The notes: generated from the letters alone by a model not told the origin. Shown: positions 12,404-24,300, numbered from the stretch's first letter. The stretch is DNA of 64,000 bases from Agelas oroides (GCA_949130485.1 OX422183.1:11878543-11942542), one strand, 5' to 3'. Program-made: numbers and translations.

Positions 12404-12801
12404 TTACTATAGAGGTTCTGCAGTGACGTCATGACCAATTTAAAATTCATAATTAGCCATTCCAAACATTTGCAGGTAATACTGATGGTCCAGCTAACTC
12501 AAATCTAAAATATGAAGGCCTAACTCCTTTCCATTGATTTTATATAAATTCTTAAAGTCAAACATTTTGCATAGGATTTGTACAGCGAGTGGCAAAATTT
12601 GCCACTCGCCATACAAGTTAATGCTAAAAGATCAAACTTTGACAATTTATATAAAATCAACTATCATTAATTTAGAATTTTCACTTGAGATTTAAGCTAT
12701 TTAGACCTTCCTTATTGCCTAGAAAAATTGGCAACACTATTAAATTAAAATTAATAAATTTAACCCTTTTGATGACATCACATGCAGAACCTCTATAGTA
12801 A
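12404..12801. mobile_element. MITE, TIR TTACTATAGAGGTTCTGCA
   Basis: A 19-bp perfect terminal inverted repeat is followed by a weaker match (GTGACGTCATG against GATGTCATC). An internal palindrome at about 12580-12620 is centred on GAGTGGCAAAATTTGCCACTC. About 398 bp, AT-rich, non-coding. Confidence 0.8.
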
Positions 12802-12880
12802 CGGTACGCCTAGGGGTGTAGTCGGTTCCATAAGGCTGAGCTAGGGCTAGGGCTGGGTTGGGGCTGCTCTGTGTTATCTG

Positions 12881-13315
12881 CGAGGCTCACTCACAGTGTG
12901 AAGCTCATTCACATTAAAAATTACGAGTGTGAGGCTCACTCACACTTGAGTTACTACTGTGAGGCTCACTCACAGTTACGCTACGGGTGTGAAGCTCATT
13001 CACACTTGAGTTACTACTGTGAAGCTCACTCACCATTATGTTACGAGTGTGAAGCTCATTCACATTTTTAAATTATGAATGTGAAGCTCATTCACACTTC
13101 AGTTACATGTACTACTGTGAGGCTCATTCACCGTTACGAGTGTGAGGCTCACTCACACTTGAGTTACTACTGTGAGGCTCACTCACAGTTACGCTGCGGG
13201 TGTGAAGCTCATTCACACTTGAGTTACTACTGTGAGGCTCACTCACAGTTACGCTACGGGTGTGAAGCTCATTCACACTTGAGTTACTACTGTGAAGCTC
13301 ACTCACCGTTCACCA
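12881..13315. repeat. Palindromic satellite array, ~30-bp half-units
   Basis: About fourteen copies of the imperfect palindrome TGTGARGCTCAYTCACA alternate with two spacer types (TTGAGTTACTACTG and GTTACGCTACGGG). The higher-order unit is about 60 bp. Sparing of the palindromic core relative to the spacers is visible. The reading frames through it (CEAHSHLSYY repeats) arise because the period is a multiple of three. Confidence 0.9.
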
Positions 13316-13780
13316 AGGGGGTATCCTATGGTTAACTTTGGAAAATGGGAATGGGACTGGGGGTTGTAAAAATGTATTTGACTAAGCTGTGGAAGGCTTG
13401 CTTGTGACCTAGTTACAACAGTAAGCTCAGATACTAAAACCTCTCTGTGTGCATGCTGTAGGTTTCTCTACGGGCTGGGTCAGGCTGTGTTAGGATAAGG
13501 GCTTTATACTTTATACACATGCATCTATGTGGAGATGGATAAAGACGGGGTCTTTTTGACTACAGCTGTCCTTCCTCTCGCAATTAAATACACTGTGGTA
13601 GCTAGGTGGAGATCCCCTGCGGACGGGGTTGCGGGCCTGGGTGGGTTGACTGTACAAGCACATTGCCTGAGCGGATACTCTCACTATCCACCACCTCAGC
13701 CTCCGGCTCAATTATCTCTTCACCAAGGGGGTATACTATGGTTAACTTTGGAAATGGGAATGGGGCTCGGGCAAGGAATT
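13309..13780 (+). repeat. Direct repeat pair TTCACCAAGGGGGTAT
   Basis: About 50 bp starting CACCAAGGGGGTAT at 13309 recurs at 13719 (followed by GGTTAACTTTGGAAA). The roughly 410 bp between is non-repetitive. It suggests a segmental duplication inside the insert that splits the LINE. Confidence 0.6.
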
Positions 13781-13978
13781 ATTATTGGAGAGATATTCCT
13801 TCATGCACAGTGAGAAGTCTAGCCTGGTGCTTATTGTTATGCTGTTTAGGTCTAAGGCATGCCTGAGGTATTATGGTTGTTAGAACACGTGCGTCTTCGG
13901 GTGGATCCATTGAAAGATGCTGCGGGTTCCCCATTTGGCAAGGCCGACAGACTTTATCTGTACCTGCATGTTCAGAAG

Positions 13979-14707
13979 TTGTGTGTCGAGTGGGGGAGCA
14001 CCAACACCGCTGGCACATCGATGTTCAAAATTTCACACATACATAAAGTGTGAAGTTAAAACATAAAGGGAGATGGGGATGGGGCATTTATGGCTTAGAT
14101 GGATGGGGCATTTTATGGCTTAAATGGGTGGGGCATTTATGGCTTAAATGGGTGGGGCATTTTATGGCATAAATGGGTGGGGCATTTTATGGCTTAAATG
14201 GGTGTGGCATTTATGACTTAAATGGGTGGGGCATTTATGGCTCAAATGGATGGGGCGGTTAGTTACTGTTTTTGGGAGATATGCTCAAAAAAATACTGGT
14301 CTTCAGGGGAGTACCCTTTCCGGTCCTCGCATGTGTCGAGTGGGGGAGCACCAACACCGCTGGCACATCGATGTTCAAAATTTCACACATACATAAAAGT
14401 GTGAAGTTAAAACATAAAGGGAGATGGGGATGGGGCATTTATGGCTTAGATGGATGGGGCATTTTATGGCTTAAATGGGTGGGGCATTTTATGGCTTAAA
14501 TGGGTGGGGCATTTTATGGCTTAAATGGGTGTGGCATTTATGACTTAAATGGGTGGGGCATTTATGGCTCAAATGGATGGGGCGGTTAGTTACTGTTTTT
14601 GGGAGATATGCTCAAAAAAATACTGGTCTTCAGGGGAGTACCCTTCCCGGTCCTCGCATGACCACGGGTTTCGGTCCCTTTGAACTCCCGACCCGTGGCC
14701 TACTACA
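13979..14707. repeat. ~360-bp direct repeat, copies 2 and 3 in tandem
   Basis: Two head-to-tail copies (13979-14333 and 14334-14707) of the unit at 11060-11437. Copy 2 lacks the last ~60 bp (from GACCACGGGTTTC on) and runs straight into copy 3. The 24-bp minisatellite differs in copy number between them. With copy 1 they bracket the non-coding middle of a ~3.6-kb insert. Confidence 0.8.
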
Positions 14708-14715
14708 GTGGCCTA

Positions 14716-15960
14716 CTTGCTTTCCCGATGTTCTCTTCTATTGACTGCATTGCCAGCAGATCCCAATACCCTAGACACTTCCCCACATCCCCTGCTGGCA
14801 TAACCACACAATCCACCTCACACTCAGGGATTGTAATCCGCCAATCACTCGAGAACATCACAATCTCACATATTTCAACGTTCAACCTCAGGAGGTTCCT
14901 TACTGCAAACCTCTCTTTACTACAGCCGTCTGTGCCTCCAAGGATTCCAAACTAGTTGCTAGAGTTCTGATTTCATCTGCATGCATGAAACCTCCAGCAT
15001 AGAAGTTATTGATGGATAGCCCCAGCCCTGTTGCCTGCAACTATCTAAGAATAGGATCCATCACCAGAAGAAAGAGTGCATGCAGGTGATAACACCGACC
15101 CTTGCTTCACTCCCCTCTCAACTGGATAGCTTGCAGACGGCCTTCTGTCCATTTCCACAGAGCACAATCCACTTCATACCAACTTGTGAGAAGTCGCTAT
15201 ATCTTGCCATTAACCCCAATCCCATATACAGCTTCTCTAATAGCACAGAATATTCTACCAAGTCGAAAGCCTTCTGCAAGTCGTACAAACATATCCACAC
15301 CTTGCTTCCACCTTGCAGATACCTGGCAATTACCAAATACAGCATTAGCACATGACACCGACCTTCTATAGGCAGTCTGATTCACATGAGGCAGATCAGC
15401 CTCCAGGAACACCATCTCAAGCCTCTCAAAAAAAAAAGAAATTCTTCTGGATCACTGATAATTAACAGCTTACAACATCTTGACTTCCTCTGCTGTGGGG
15501 CATTGAACCTGTATCTGTTGCCAGATGCAAACGTTCTATCTCTCCTCTGGATCTGCTTTCTCTCTGCCTGAGCAGCACAAAATCACACTCTCATCCTCAT
15601 AGCCCGCCGCAGCCTTCCCTTCTCCTCATAGAGTGGACCCTCCAACGGACAACCAGCCTCCTTCCAAGCTGAATGAGCCACTCTACTTTGTCCACACAAG
15701 GAACTGAGAATATCATCCCTCCATCTTGTTGGCCTTTTTAGGTGCAGGGAAGAAGATGCTCTGCTGCATCAACCAACATTCCTGCCACAAATTCAGTCTC
15801 CCTATCAAACTGCTCCACATCATCATATGCATTTTTCAACAGGGGAGCTAGCCCAGTCTGTACTTCAGCAGTGAAGGCCTCCAGCAAACCACTCTTCCAA
15901 GCTTTCTCCCAGTCTACTCTGATCAGCTTTGTTGCACCACAGTGATCCAGAGGACACACC
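14716..15960 (-). pseudogene. Non-LTR retrotransposon (LINE) reverse transcriptase relic
   Basis: Degraded reverse transcriptase on the minus strand. Successive blocks in different frames are: about 15959-15738 (linker after the endonuclease, WEKAWKSGLLEAF), 15415-15340 (HVNQTAYRRSVSCANAVFG), 15335-15118 (RT palm motif CLYDLQKAFDLVEYSVLLEK) and 14885-14716 (PAGDVGKCLGYWDLLAMQSI). Frame changes and stops between blocks show it is dead. The catalytic YxDD block was not found. The continuation lies at 10876-11063, so an insertion of about 3.6 kb separates the halves. It cannot mobilise itself. Confidence 0.75.
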
Positions 15961-17554
15961 CCATGCCTCAGGCTAACTGTTAAGGTGGTCTGAGGTATTC
16001 AAGTCTTCCATGGGATGAGTATGACAAGAGAACATCAGTGAGACAGCTTCTACATCATCAAAACATAACTACATTGGTGCTACACTCCAGTACACAAGAG
16101 TGCTGAATAGTGACAGAGCCATGGGTTGTTTACCAATATAATGGGGAGAGGGAGGCTAGCAATCCATGCTTCCACTCCCTCCCATAGACAATTTTTTGAA
16201 ATGTGTATTCATTTTGGTGCAGTCAAAGTTGTCCATTCCATGAGTAGTGACAAACATGAGCCTAGCCTGACTTTGAGAGTGGCTCTGAACAAAAGCTGGC
16301 AGAGATTGGTTTGAAATTTGCAGTACTGCAAGCGACATAAAACTGGGTGGGGCCTGGGAATGTGGCTATTAATTGGCCTAGACAATCTGAAAAAGATGCA
16401 GAAGACCCACCAGAAAACATATCTCTGTCCAAATGACAGAGGTACTAAAGCTTTATGTTCTCCATCAATGTCTGGGTAGGCCACCATGATTCTAGCCATG
16501 AATGCAAGGTGCAGTTTTCAGAATCAAAGAACAAGAGCATTAGACAGTGTTAGCTCTAGGAAGAATTATGATTGTAGATCTTGCATAAAACACTGTAAGA
16601 TTGAAAGAAAACTGTCAGTTATATACATACATGCATGATATGATGTCATTGTGATGTGCTGTAATGCAGTTGTACAATGTAGTTTAAATAGCTGAGTATA
16701 GTCACCTGATATAGTAGCTCTGGGCTAATTCTGTGGCTTGTAATTTTGGTGACTGATTCTAAAAATCAAGCATGTTAGTATACAGCTGTTTGCAGATGCG
16801 CCCAATGTAGCTGCAGTTGAATTTGAATCTGCATGATGATGCAGATTGCCCCCCAGGACATTCTGCTCTAGTGCAGGATACCCACCACCTCCAAACAGTA
16901 TGCAACTTACTGTGACACAATAGGAAGGCACAGCAATGCATGTCATGATAGCTAACAAGCTACACCATTCAGTGGAAAGAAGTGATTCTGATATGACAGA
17001 ACCCTAACTGGTAAAAAGAAAATTGAACAAAAAAGCCTCATCATCATTGAACCTTAGGCTTTCACCTGGATATATACCACCTGTAAGTGCTCTTCACCAT
17101 CACCACAGCTATAGTAGTCCCATGCACCCTTGCTTCAACATTGTCTTCCACATTCTGTACATTTTGTTACCTACATGTTCTCCTGGACTGGTGCATGTTT
17201 ATACTTCATAGCTTCAAAACTGGTTAAGTAAAAAAAAAATTAAAAAAAACTGTTTCTATGTGTATTGCAAACTAGCCCAATAATTGCAACTTCATTGAAG
17301 ACATAAAGCATGTGTTTTATATTTAGAGCTGATGTTCTGTAAGATTTGGAGTCATGCAGAGAAACCACTCAACAACAGTGCCGAAAACTTGAAAAAATTA
17401 TCACTGCCCAGTTAATTTAAGTGGAAAGAAAATAATATCTGGAGTCATACCACATGCCACAGACATGTCAGAGCAATGTGCAATGCAGGAACTGACATCA
17501 TGGGGTCATAATAATGAGGTGTTGTGACCAGAGCATTTAGTACCATCTGCTCAG
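15961..17554. other. Intergenic DNA, one old repeat fragment
   Basis: No gene recognised. Contains the inverted fragment of the TTAA-ended element at 16140-16315. The rest is unremarkable AT-rich sequence with only short open frames. Confidence 0.45.
16140..16315 (-). repeat. Inverted fragment of TTAA-ended element, copy 3
   Basis: AAATGTGTATTCATTTTGGT and neighbouring blocks are the diverged reverse complement of 2440-2560 and 26920-27040. Both termini are missing. Confidence 0.7.
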
Positions 17555-18053
17555 CAGGGTTGTAGTAATTGAGTTCTGGCATGGTTTTATTGATTACAAT
17601 TACTTGAGCCTGAATTGTCAATTAATACCCATTACAATTACCAAGGTTGCTTACGAGTAATGATTACAATTACAGAAAAATGACAGAATTACAAATTACA
17701 TTGTTAAATTACAGGTCGAAGTAGTCATGAATTGGTAAATGTGCTGACAAAGCATGCTCTTGCCACATCTTGAACAGCATGTGGTCAGCTGAGTGTGCTG
17801 AGTTTGCCATGTTTACACTCGAGTGTGAAAAAGATGTAGAGACAGAACAGTTGGGAACGAGGCACCCAAGTATTGTAATTAAACTTGTAATTGGTATTTT
17901 ACTACCCGCTGCAAACAATTACATGCCTTTTGTTCAGCATTACAAATTACATCAGTTGTTGTGAAGTGAAATTACAATTACAAATTACTGTGTTTGAAAA
18001 CCTGTAATGATTACGTAGTCATTACATTTGGTTTTTCAATTACTACAACCCTG
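17555..18053. mobile_element. hAT-type MITE with perfect 8-bp target duplication
   Basis: The termini CAGGGTTGTAGTAATTGA and CAATTACTACAACCCTG are inverted repeats, flanked on both sides by CTGCTCAG (17547-17554 and 18054-18061). A CAGGG terminus with an 8-bp duplication is the hAT signature. The interior (499 bp in all) is full of TTACAATTAC motifs and non-coding. Confidence 0.9.
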
Positions 18054-18092
18054 CTGCTCAGTACATATAGAAGATTGTGAGGGGTTGCTCGG

Positions 18093-18185
18093 TGGCCCTG
18101 TAGCTCAGTAGCTAGCCAGATTACTAGCAGCTCAAACCAGAGACCTTGAGATTGATTATTGGTGACTGGCTCTTTCACTTCTTTT
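18093..18185 (+). repeat. tRNA-derived SINE head
   Basis: CCCTGTAGCTCAGTAGCTAG resembles a tRNA A-box region. The following AGCAGCTCAAACC and TGACTGGC match the SINE pieces at 19270-19375 (minus) and 24523-24600. It does not fold into a full cloverleaf. Confidence 0.5.
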
Positions 18186-18644
18186 TTGCCTCATACCATG
18201 CACATGATTGATTATGCTGCAGCACACCCTTAATGGTATAAATGCGTATAACGTACACTATCTGTGGTTGTGACTTCTCTTTTGTAGCTAATGGCTATAT
18301 CCTAACAACTGTCAAGCTTTCCATTCTAGATTTTGTCTTACAGCTTTTGCAAAAAATTGGCAAATATTTTTTAGTCCTATAGAGGTGTCTTTTCAAATGA
18401 AATATAAACTTTCAATATAAATGTTGTTGATGCATTTCAAAACACATACCAATAAATATACAACTCTGAATTTAAGAGCAAAGAATTAGCCTTATTCCTA
18501 GGCTCCTTGCCAGCTTTTGTTTCATATAGCGAGTACTGGGAAGTAACCTGGGAATGAGTGGGTATAAGAGTATTAATCTTCCAGGGAGTCTCACACTCAG
18601 ACTTACATTGAATCAAGGGTCTTGGAATAATAAACTATGATCTG

Positions 18645-21275
18645 TTAGCTATGCATGGGAAGAGTACTGTAAGCTTGATTTTCTGTCATCTTTATTCTTG
18701 AAGGAGAGATTTCATACGCTAAATTCTCTTTCATCTTGATGTCCACTTGCTCCTGGGTTTTAGATGACACTTCTTTTCCTGCAGTTATAATACACATGCA
18801 ACTATACATTGCGATACATGTACCTATAGCTATAGCTATATAAACAAAGTAGTATGTCTTATCCATAAACCCTACTCTAAACAATATCAGTTTATCAGTT
18901 TACACGACTCACCTATTGTTCTCAGTGTTTGTCTTTTTTGTCCAATAACACAGATACATGTAACTGTAATGAGGGTGGTGGTAATGAGCAGTGAAATTCC
19001 CACACCAGCAACCATTCCTGCAAAGCCAACAGATCATGGGACTTAGCTACATTTACAGATTCTGAACTCAATGAATCAACATTGCATGCTTCAGCTGTGA
19101 CATTGAGTCGAAGGAGCACAAACATAAAAATAACTTCTTATGCTCTGTATAACATACATTTAAATACTTGGTTCGTGTATTAGGGCTACAACAGGAGAGT
19201 AACCTGCAGAACTAAATTTGCCTTGTTTTAAATCATCTTGCCTCGGCTGTAAATAAATCCATTTCGATAGTTGAAACTAGAGGAAAGTGAAAACTGGCAC
19301 TCTCTGGGAGTCAAACCGAGGGCACCTGGCTTGAGCCGCCAGTACTCTGACTGCTCAGCTGTGACTGCTGGATAACTAACAGCCCTCACAATCCTCTATA
19401 TCGAATACTGCACAAGTGAGTGACTCAGTCGCAGTCACCCAGTGTGTACCATTGTTATTTCTTTGTCAGGAAAGAAGCCATGCTGGGTCATTCTTTCCTG
19501 CTATGGAGATTTTTCTAGTCGACCCCTAACAGAGCTCTGACAGCACAAACTGGGTTGTGACCTGCGCAAAATGGATTGTGAGAGCTGACAGCTGGTTGCT
19601 CAGACCAAGCCAGTATCCAATGCATTTTGTCAGTTTCTGGTTTTTCACTTTTCTTTTTTCACCATTTGAACATGCATTTATCTTAATTTGGCTGGTTTGT
19701 TGCTATGAGTGTGTGTAAACTTCATCAATGGTTCTGCCTTATAGGCTGTTTCAGCAATTGGGATCTACTAACTTAATTCAACTCCTTGGCAATATCAGAT
19801 CATTTTGCAGAGTGCTTCTATGTATGTACCATACCAATCACAAGGGTGAGGTTAAGTTGCACAGGTGTCAGAGGTAAAGCAAGGTCTGTTGCAACTGGCT
19901 GCGCTCTGCTATCCAGAATGTGTAATGACTGCTCCAACATTGAAACAGTGATGGTTAGCTCTACAAATACAGTAGTAGCATGATAGTGAATTGTGGGTTC
20001 TGTGTATCTCCAGGCAGATGCTGCAGATAAAAGAGGTGGCTACGTGAAAAAATACTTGAAGAGTAGCATCCAAGAGTGGAGAGCTACTAACAGTTTTACA
20101 CTTGAAATGGGTTTATTGGCCTATGTGCACATTGGTTCACTTACACTGTGATGGTTTTAAATAAGCTGAGGTTGAACTTGCACTTGCTATGGAGAAAGAG
20201 GAACACGGACACTATTATGTTACATTTATGTGTTAATCCACAGTAAGGGGTAGCATATTCAGCAAGTTGATTTAGAAAATCAGCACGTAAAAGGATCGGA
20301 GCTGCTTTTCAGGGATATTAGTGTTTCTGCTGTATTCAAACTTGAGACTTAACATGGTGTCCACTTCGCATTTATAATATATGAGTATGCAGTGCACAAT
20401 GTCCTATAGTACTTGATGATGCTACAAACCTGCAATAACAAGAAATCCAGTTGTACTTTCAATGTCCATAAACTGTCCTCCTCCAATGTGAATACTGAAG
20501 AAGCAGGAATAGGAATTCATGCTCAGAGATAAATCCGCATTGCTTATAACCAGACCAGACCCATTATATGAATGTCTTGGGGGGAGGGCACTGGCAACAA
20601 ACACGTTGTTAGCAATTCTCCAGACTGGAACCCCAGTGGTACCATGATAAGTGCAGGCAAAGAATGCATCTGCCCCCTCTGATACTGTCACATTCTTTGG
20701 CTCTTGTAAGAAGACAATCTGACCTGATGGCATATATATAGGGAATATGTAAGTAGGTTATTGCCAGAAAAGTCAAATTCTTCTCATGCACTCATTTTCA
20801 TTACACCCCGAGTGCATGGAAAGAAAGTATATAGTGTAGTATCATAATGTAAAAGTGCATACATTGTGTATGGCTAACGTTTTAGTCTTACCAATCCAAC
20901 CGCCTACACTGAGCTACAACTCACTTTGACACTTCAGTGAAGTGCACACTTGGCTACTGACTTGCTGCATGCTCTACAAACGCAAACAAATCTTTGTAAC
21001 CTGACCTCACTCTATATGCAACGGCTATGTTTTATCAGCAGGATTAGAATAACCCCCACCTGGCATTTGATTCCTGTTGCAAAAGTGACTCTCAAAGAGA
21101 CCTACAAAGGCAGTGCAGACTTCTGCCTTTCTTCCTATTAGGCTTCCTTCGCTTATAAACAACAGTACCGTTAAATTGAATATGCCAGTGAGGCGCAAAT
21201 TATGCATGGTAACTTACCTTTGCAAAGTGATGCCGCTACTTGCATCACAGTAAATACGACGAGAACCACCGCCAT
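18645..21275 (-). CDS. Small Ig V-like type I receptor with twin NxAY tail
   Basis: Exons in reading order: 21275-21218 (signal peptide MAVVLVVFTVMQVAASLCK), 20723-20430 (Ig domain with AFFACTY, then YSCFF), 19017-18913 (transmembrane, MVAGVGISLLITTTLITV), and 18778-18645 (cytoplasmic tail and stop). All junctions are phase 1, giving 196 residues. A further exon at 20020-19835 has good splice sites and phase (62 codons) but no recognised domain; including it gives 258. The Ig domain is a clear paralogue of the first domain of the gene at 33320 (shared DAFF-CTY-GT-GVP-W and SALP-HS-N-GL). The tail carries NLAYEI and NQAYSTL, spaced like paired SH2/PTB docking tyrosines; YSTL fits YxxL, so a signalling role is plausible but inferred. 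The start lies 91 bp from that of the divergent gene at 21367, so the promoter is probably shared. Confidence 0.75.
19270..19375 (-). repeat. tRNA-derived SINE (minus strand)
   Basis: On the minus strand, AGCAGTCAGAGTACTGGCGG and the B-box-like GGTTTGACTCCC resemble a tRNA. It matches the element at 24523. It lies in an intron of the minus-strand Ig receptor. Confidence 0.55.
20895..20975 (+). repeat. SINE-like fragment, second copy
   Basis: Reverse-complement match to 9585-9662, including CTTTGACACTTCAGTGAAGT. Located in the first intron of the minus-strand Ig receptor. Confidence 0.5.
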
Positions 21276-21366
21276 AATTTACATCATCACGAGATATATG
21301 ACTGTATGAATACAATTATGCAGACCAAGCGGTCCATGTGACGTGTAGAACCGGGCTTTACGTACC
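21276..21366. promoter_or_regulatory. Putative bidirectional promoter, 91 bp
   Basis: Separates the start codons of two head-to-head receptor genes. It contains TGTGACGTG (CRE-like half site), but no TATA box is obvious. Both starts have a G at +4 (ATTATGG and ACCATGG). Transcription from both sides is inferred from geometry only. Confidence 0.45.
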
Positions 21367-24300
21367 ATGGGTGAACGCAGTTTGTTCACGGTCAACTGGC
21401 TACTCGTTCCGCTGGCCATTGTTGTTACGTTAGCAAAGTCGAGTACGTAAGTTAACCGTTGTATCAGCAGCAGGGGAACCTAATAAACCTGCTTCTCTCA
21501 CAACTTTTACTTTGGATTCCCATAAACCATAGATTATATAGCTCTTACCAGGATAGGTAACGGATCACGTGCGCCCATACATTGCAATACATAAGCACCT
21601 TACCCACTCCGCGTTGTGCGAAATGTGTGGAATTTCGCAGCTCTGCATGCGTCCTTACCTTCGGAAGGTAGCCAGATATTGCAAGGAAACAGCGAAAGAG
21701 AAGCAGAAGACCAAGAGAAACGGTCTCAGTGTTTATGGACGGGACAGGTGAGCTAAGTTTGATGTGGGCATTATTTGGGGAGCGTTCTGGTACGTTTGTG
21801 CACCAGAGTTTGCCGCTTTCATTAGGAACATTGGGGTGTTAAAGGTGGCTCATAAATTTTGTGGACCTGTATTTCAGAGTGGGTACGCCCTATAAGTCAT
21901 CCAACCCTGGCATTTGGTAGCATTTGAGCTAAAGTTTTGCATGAGCTGTTTCTTTATATGTGGTTGTGTACAGTTCTTTTACCAAACTTTGACACTTGAT
22001 GAGCTAGCTGACTTGTCAGCCACAGGTTTTGTGGACCTTCTAGTAACATACTATTACTGCACTAACTCCAACAGTATCTTTGAGCCACTGTTCTGTGTGT
22101 GAACTTTTGCATCATGCACCTCAGTATTGAAATCATTGCTTTGCTCACCAGTTTTGACCCTGGGAATTACCTACTCTTGTGCATGTGACGTTTGTCCCTG
22201 AAAGAAGCTACAGAATACAATGATTGTACTACATCTGTTCATGGTACCATTTTTTTTCTCAATCAGGATGGGGAGGAAGTTTAGACTAAGTGTACACAAG
22301 AAGAATGAGGAGAGGAAGAGATATAAAGTGACATGTCTGACTGTGTCCCCGGAGTTGAGGTCTTTTTAAGTGAGAGAATCAGTCAAGATCCCCATGAGAA
22401 ATTCTTTGGCTGTCAACGTCAGAGAGGCCATGTGAATGAGAATCCTACTGTGACTGAGTTCTGTAAGAACACTCAAAAGCTTCAAGTGATTAACTCTGTT
22501 TGCCTTGACAGTGTCAAGGGCAACTGTCGAGGGAAAAAAAGCACAGAGCCCCTAACCATGGAGAAAGAGAACAGACCTCAGCCTCGGAGAAAGTATACAA
22601 GTCGAACAACTCAAATTAACTGCACATTTAATCTATTATTGCATGTATGTCACTTGAAAAAGACTAATATTGATACAACTACAACAATCACAGTGCATGC
22701 AAGTACAACAATAATGCAGGGTCAGTCAGTGGAAGAACTAGAGTACTGTACATTCCTTACGTTAAGCCTTTGATCTCTGGATTGTTTTCTTGGAAGCTTG
22801 TTTATATAATTCAATCCAGAAGGAGCTGGCAAATGCAAAACCACGGATTGATACCCATAGTTCAATCACTATTTTCAATAGGCTCTGGGTAGCTCCAGGA
22901 AGGCCATTGGAAAGCAGTTGACACTATTGACACGGCACTTGGAAAGAAGATGACACTCGGCACTAGCGTTTCTCACTCGTAGCATAGATAGAGTCGTTAC
23001 AACTCTTTTATCTATGCTCGTAGGCAAGTAACGCAGCGCAGTCATCAGAACTGTCACAGCTATAGTTCCAAACGTAGCACACAGGAAGTAAATCCAGTTC
23101 CGGGCCAACGCGGAGTGGGGTGCGAAAATCACGCCGTCACCCATCCCGGTAAGAGCTATATAATCTATGCATAAACAAGTTGTGCTTGTTGTAGTGAATA
23201 TAGGCATCCCCAGAAACACGCGGCATCCCGGATGCCTATTTTTACGTGAATATAGGCATCGGGATGCCCATTATCACAGTAAATATGGGCATCCCGCTGT
23301 GAACTTAGGCACCCCATGCAAACAGTAAAAGTTTGCCCATTTTAACAATGAGTAGAGGCGTTCCTATGTAACGTTTACCTGAGACAGTAGGCATCCCATG
23401 CAAGCAGTGAGATTTTACCTGTAAAAATAGGCAGGCATCTTGTGCATTCAATAAAACTTTACACGTAATTTTAGGCATCTGTGTGGGGCAATTTAAGTGG
23501 AAAACGCTGAAGTGCAGAAACGGAAGTACGGAAACGGAAGTACGGAAATGGAAGTACGGAAGTGAGAAGAAAAGCCGCCTGTCGGTATCTAGTACCTTAC
23601 TGACTCCTAACTGTGGCTTGCAGTCAGAGCGTGACTGTCTCCAAGCGATGTGAGAGCTGGATACTGGGACCTCAGACTCCAGTGAGCACTAAACACAGTC
23701 CTTTAGCATGACACGCCGACTGTAGTCTTGTCGAGACTACGGTGAATATATTTGCTAGTATATGTCATGAATAGTTCTATAACTGGTTGACCCACTGGCG
23801 AAGATTCTCGGCAGGGAACTATGACAGCACTCGCATCTGCATCACTGTCACAAACACATTGAGAGTATAGAGCCTGCATGATTGGCCCACTCACTGCTAG
23901 TCTTGCGTTGGGTCTGGCCACTTACCGTGGCATCATGATAGTGACGCTCACTGCAGCCTGAGATCCCAGGATCTGGCTCGCAGATTGCTGGGAGACAGTG
24001 AGCCATTTGGCTACAAGGCCTTAACACACACAGTCGGGAGTCAGTAAGGCACAAGACACCGACAGGCAGCTTTTCTTCTCACTTCCGTACTTCTGTTTCC
24101 GCACTTCCGTTTCCACACTTTGGTTTCCATACTTCAGTGTTTTCTACTTGCCCTCCATGGGTACCTCTACTTACATGAAAATGAGCTCCAAGCTAATGTA
24201 TATTCACTACACAAATCATGCTGCCATATGACCTGAAACACCTTCTATTGTAGGTGCCAAGTAACGACTAACACACTGGAAGATCAATACTTTGATAGCA

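Noticed and set aside
12871-13335. CRISPR-like array of regularly spaced palindromes
   Set aside because: The spacers are of only two types and repeat with the core, the genome is eukaryotic with no cas genes, and the array is an ordinary higher-order satellite.
13529-14053. Plausible-looking plus-strand frames of 64-94 codons (for example with DPLKDAAGSPFGKADRL)
   Set aside because: The sequence has some coding feel and might be part of an unknown transposon, but it runs into the direct repeat at 13979 and no family was recognised.
11060-14707. Complete LTR retrotransposon
   Set aside because: The terminal repeats are direct and TG...CA bounded, but there is no gag, protease, integrase, primer-binding site or polypurine tract recognised between them.
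22875-23219. Minus-strand frame of 114 codons with two hydrophobic stretches
   Set aside because: No recognised domain, no splice partners, and it overlaps the start of a repeat patch (AGGCATCCC). Could not be supported as a gene.
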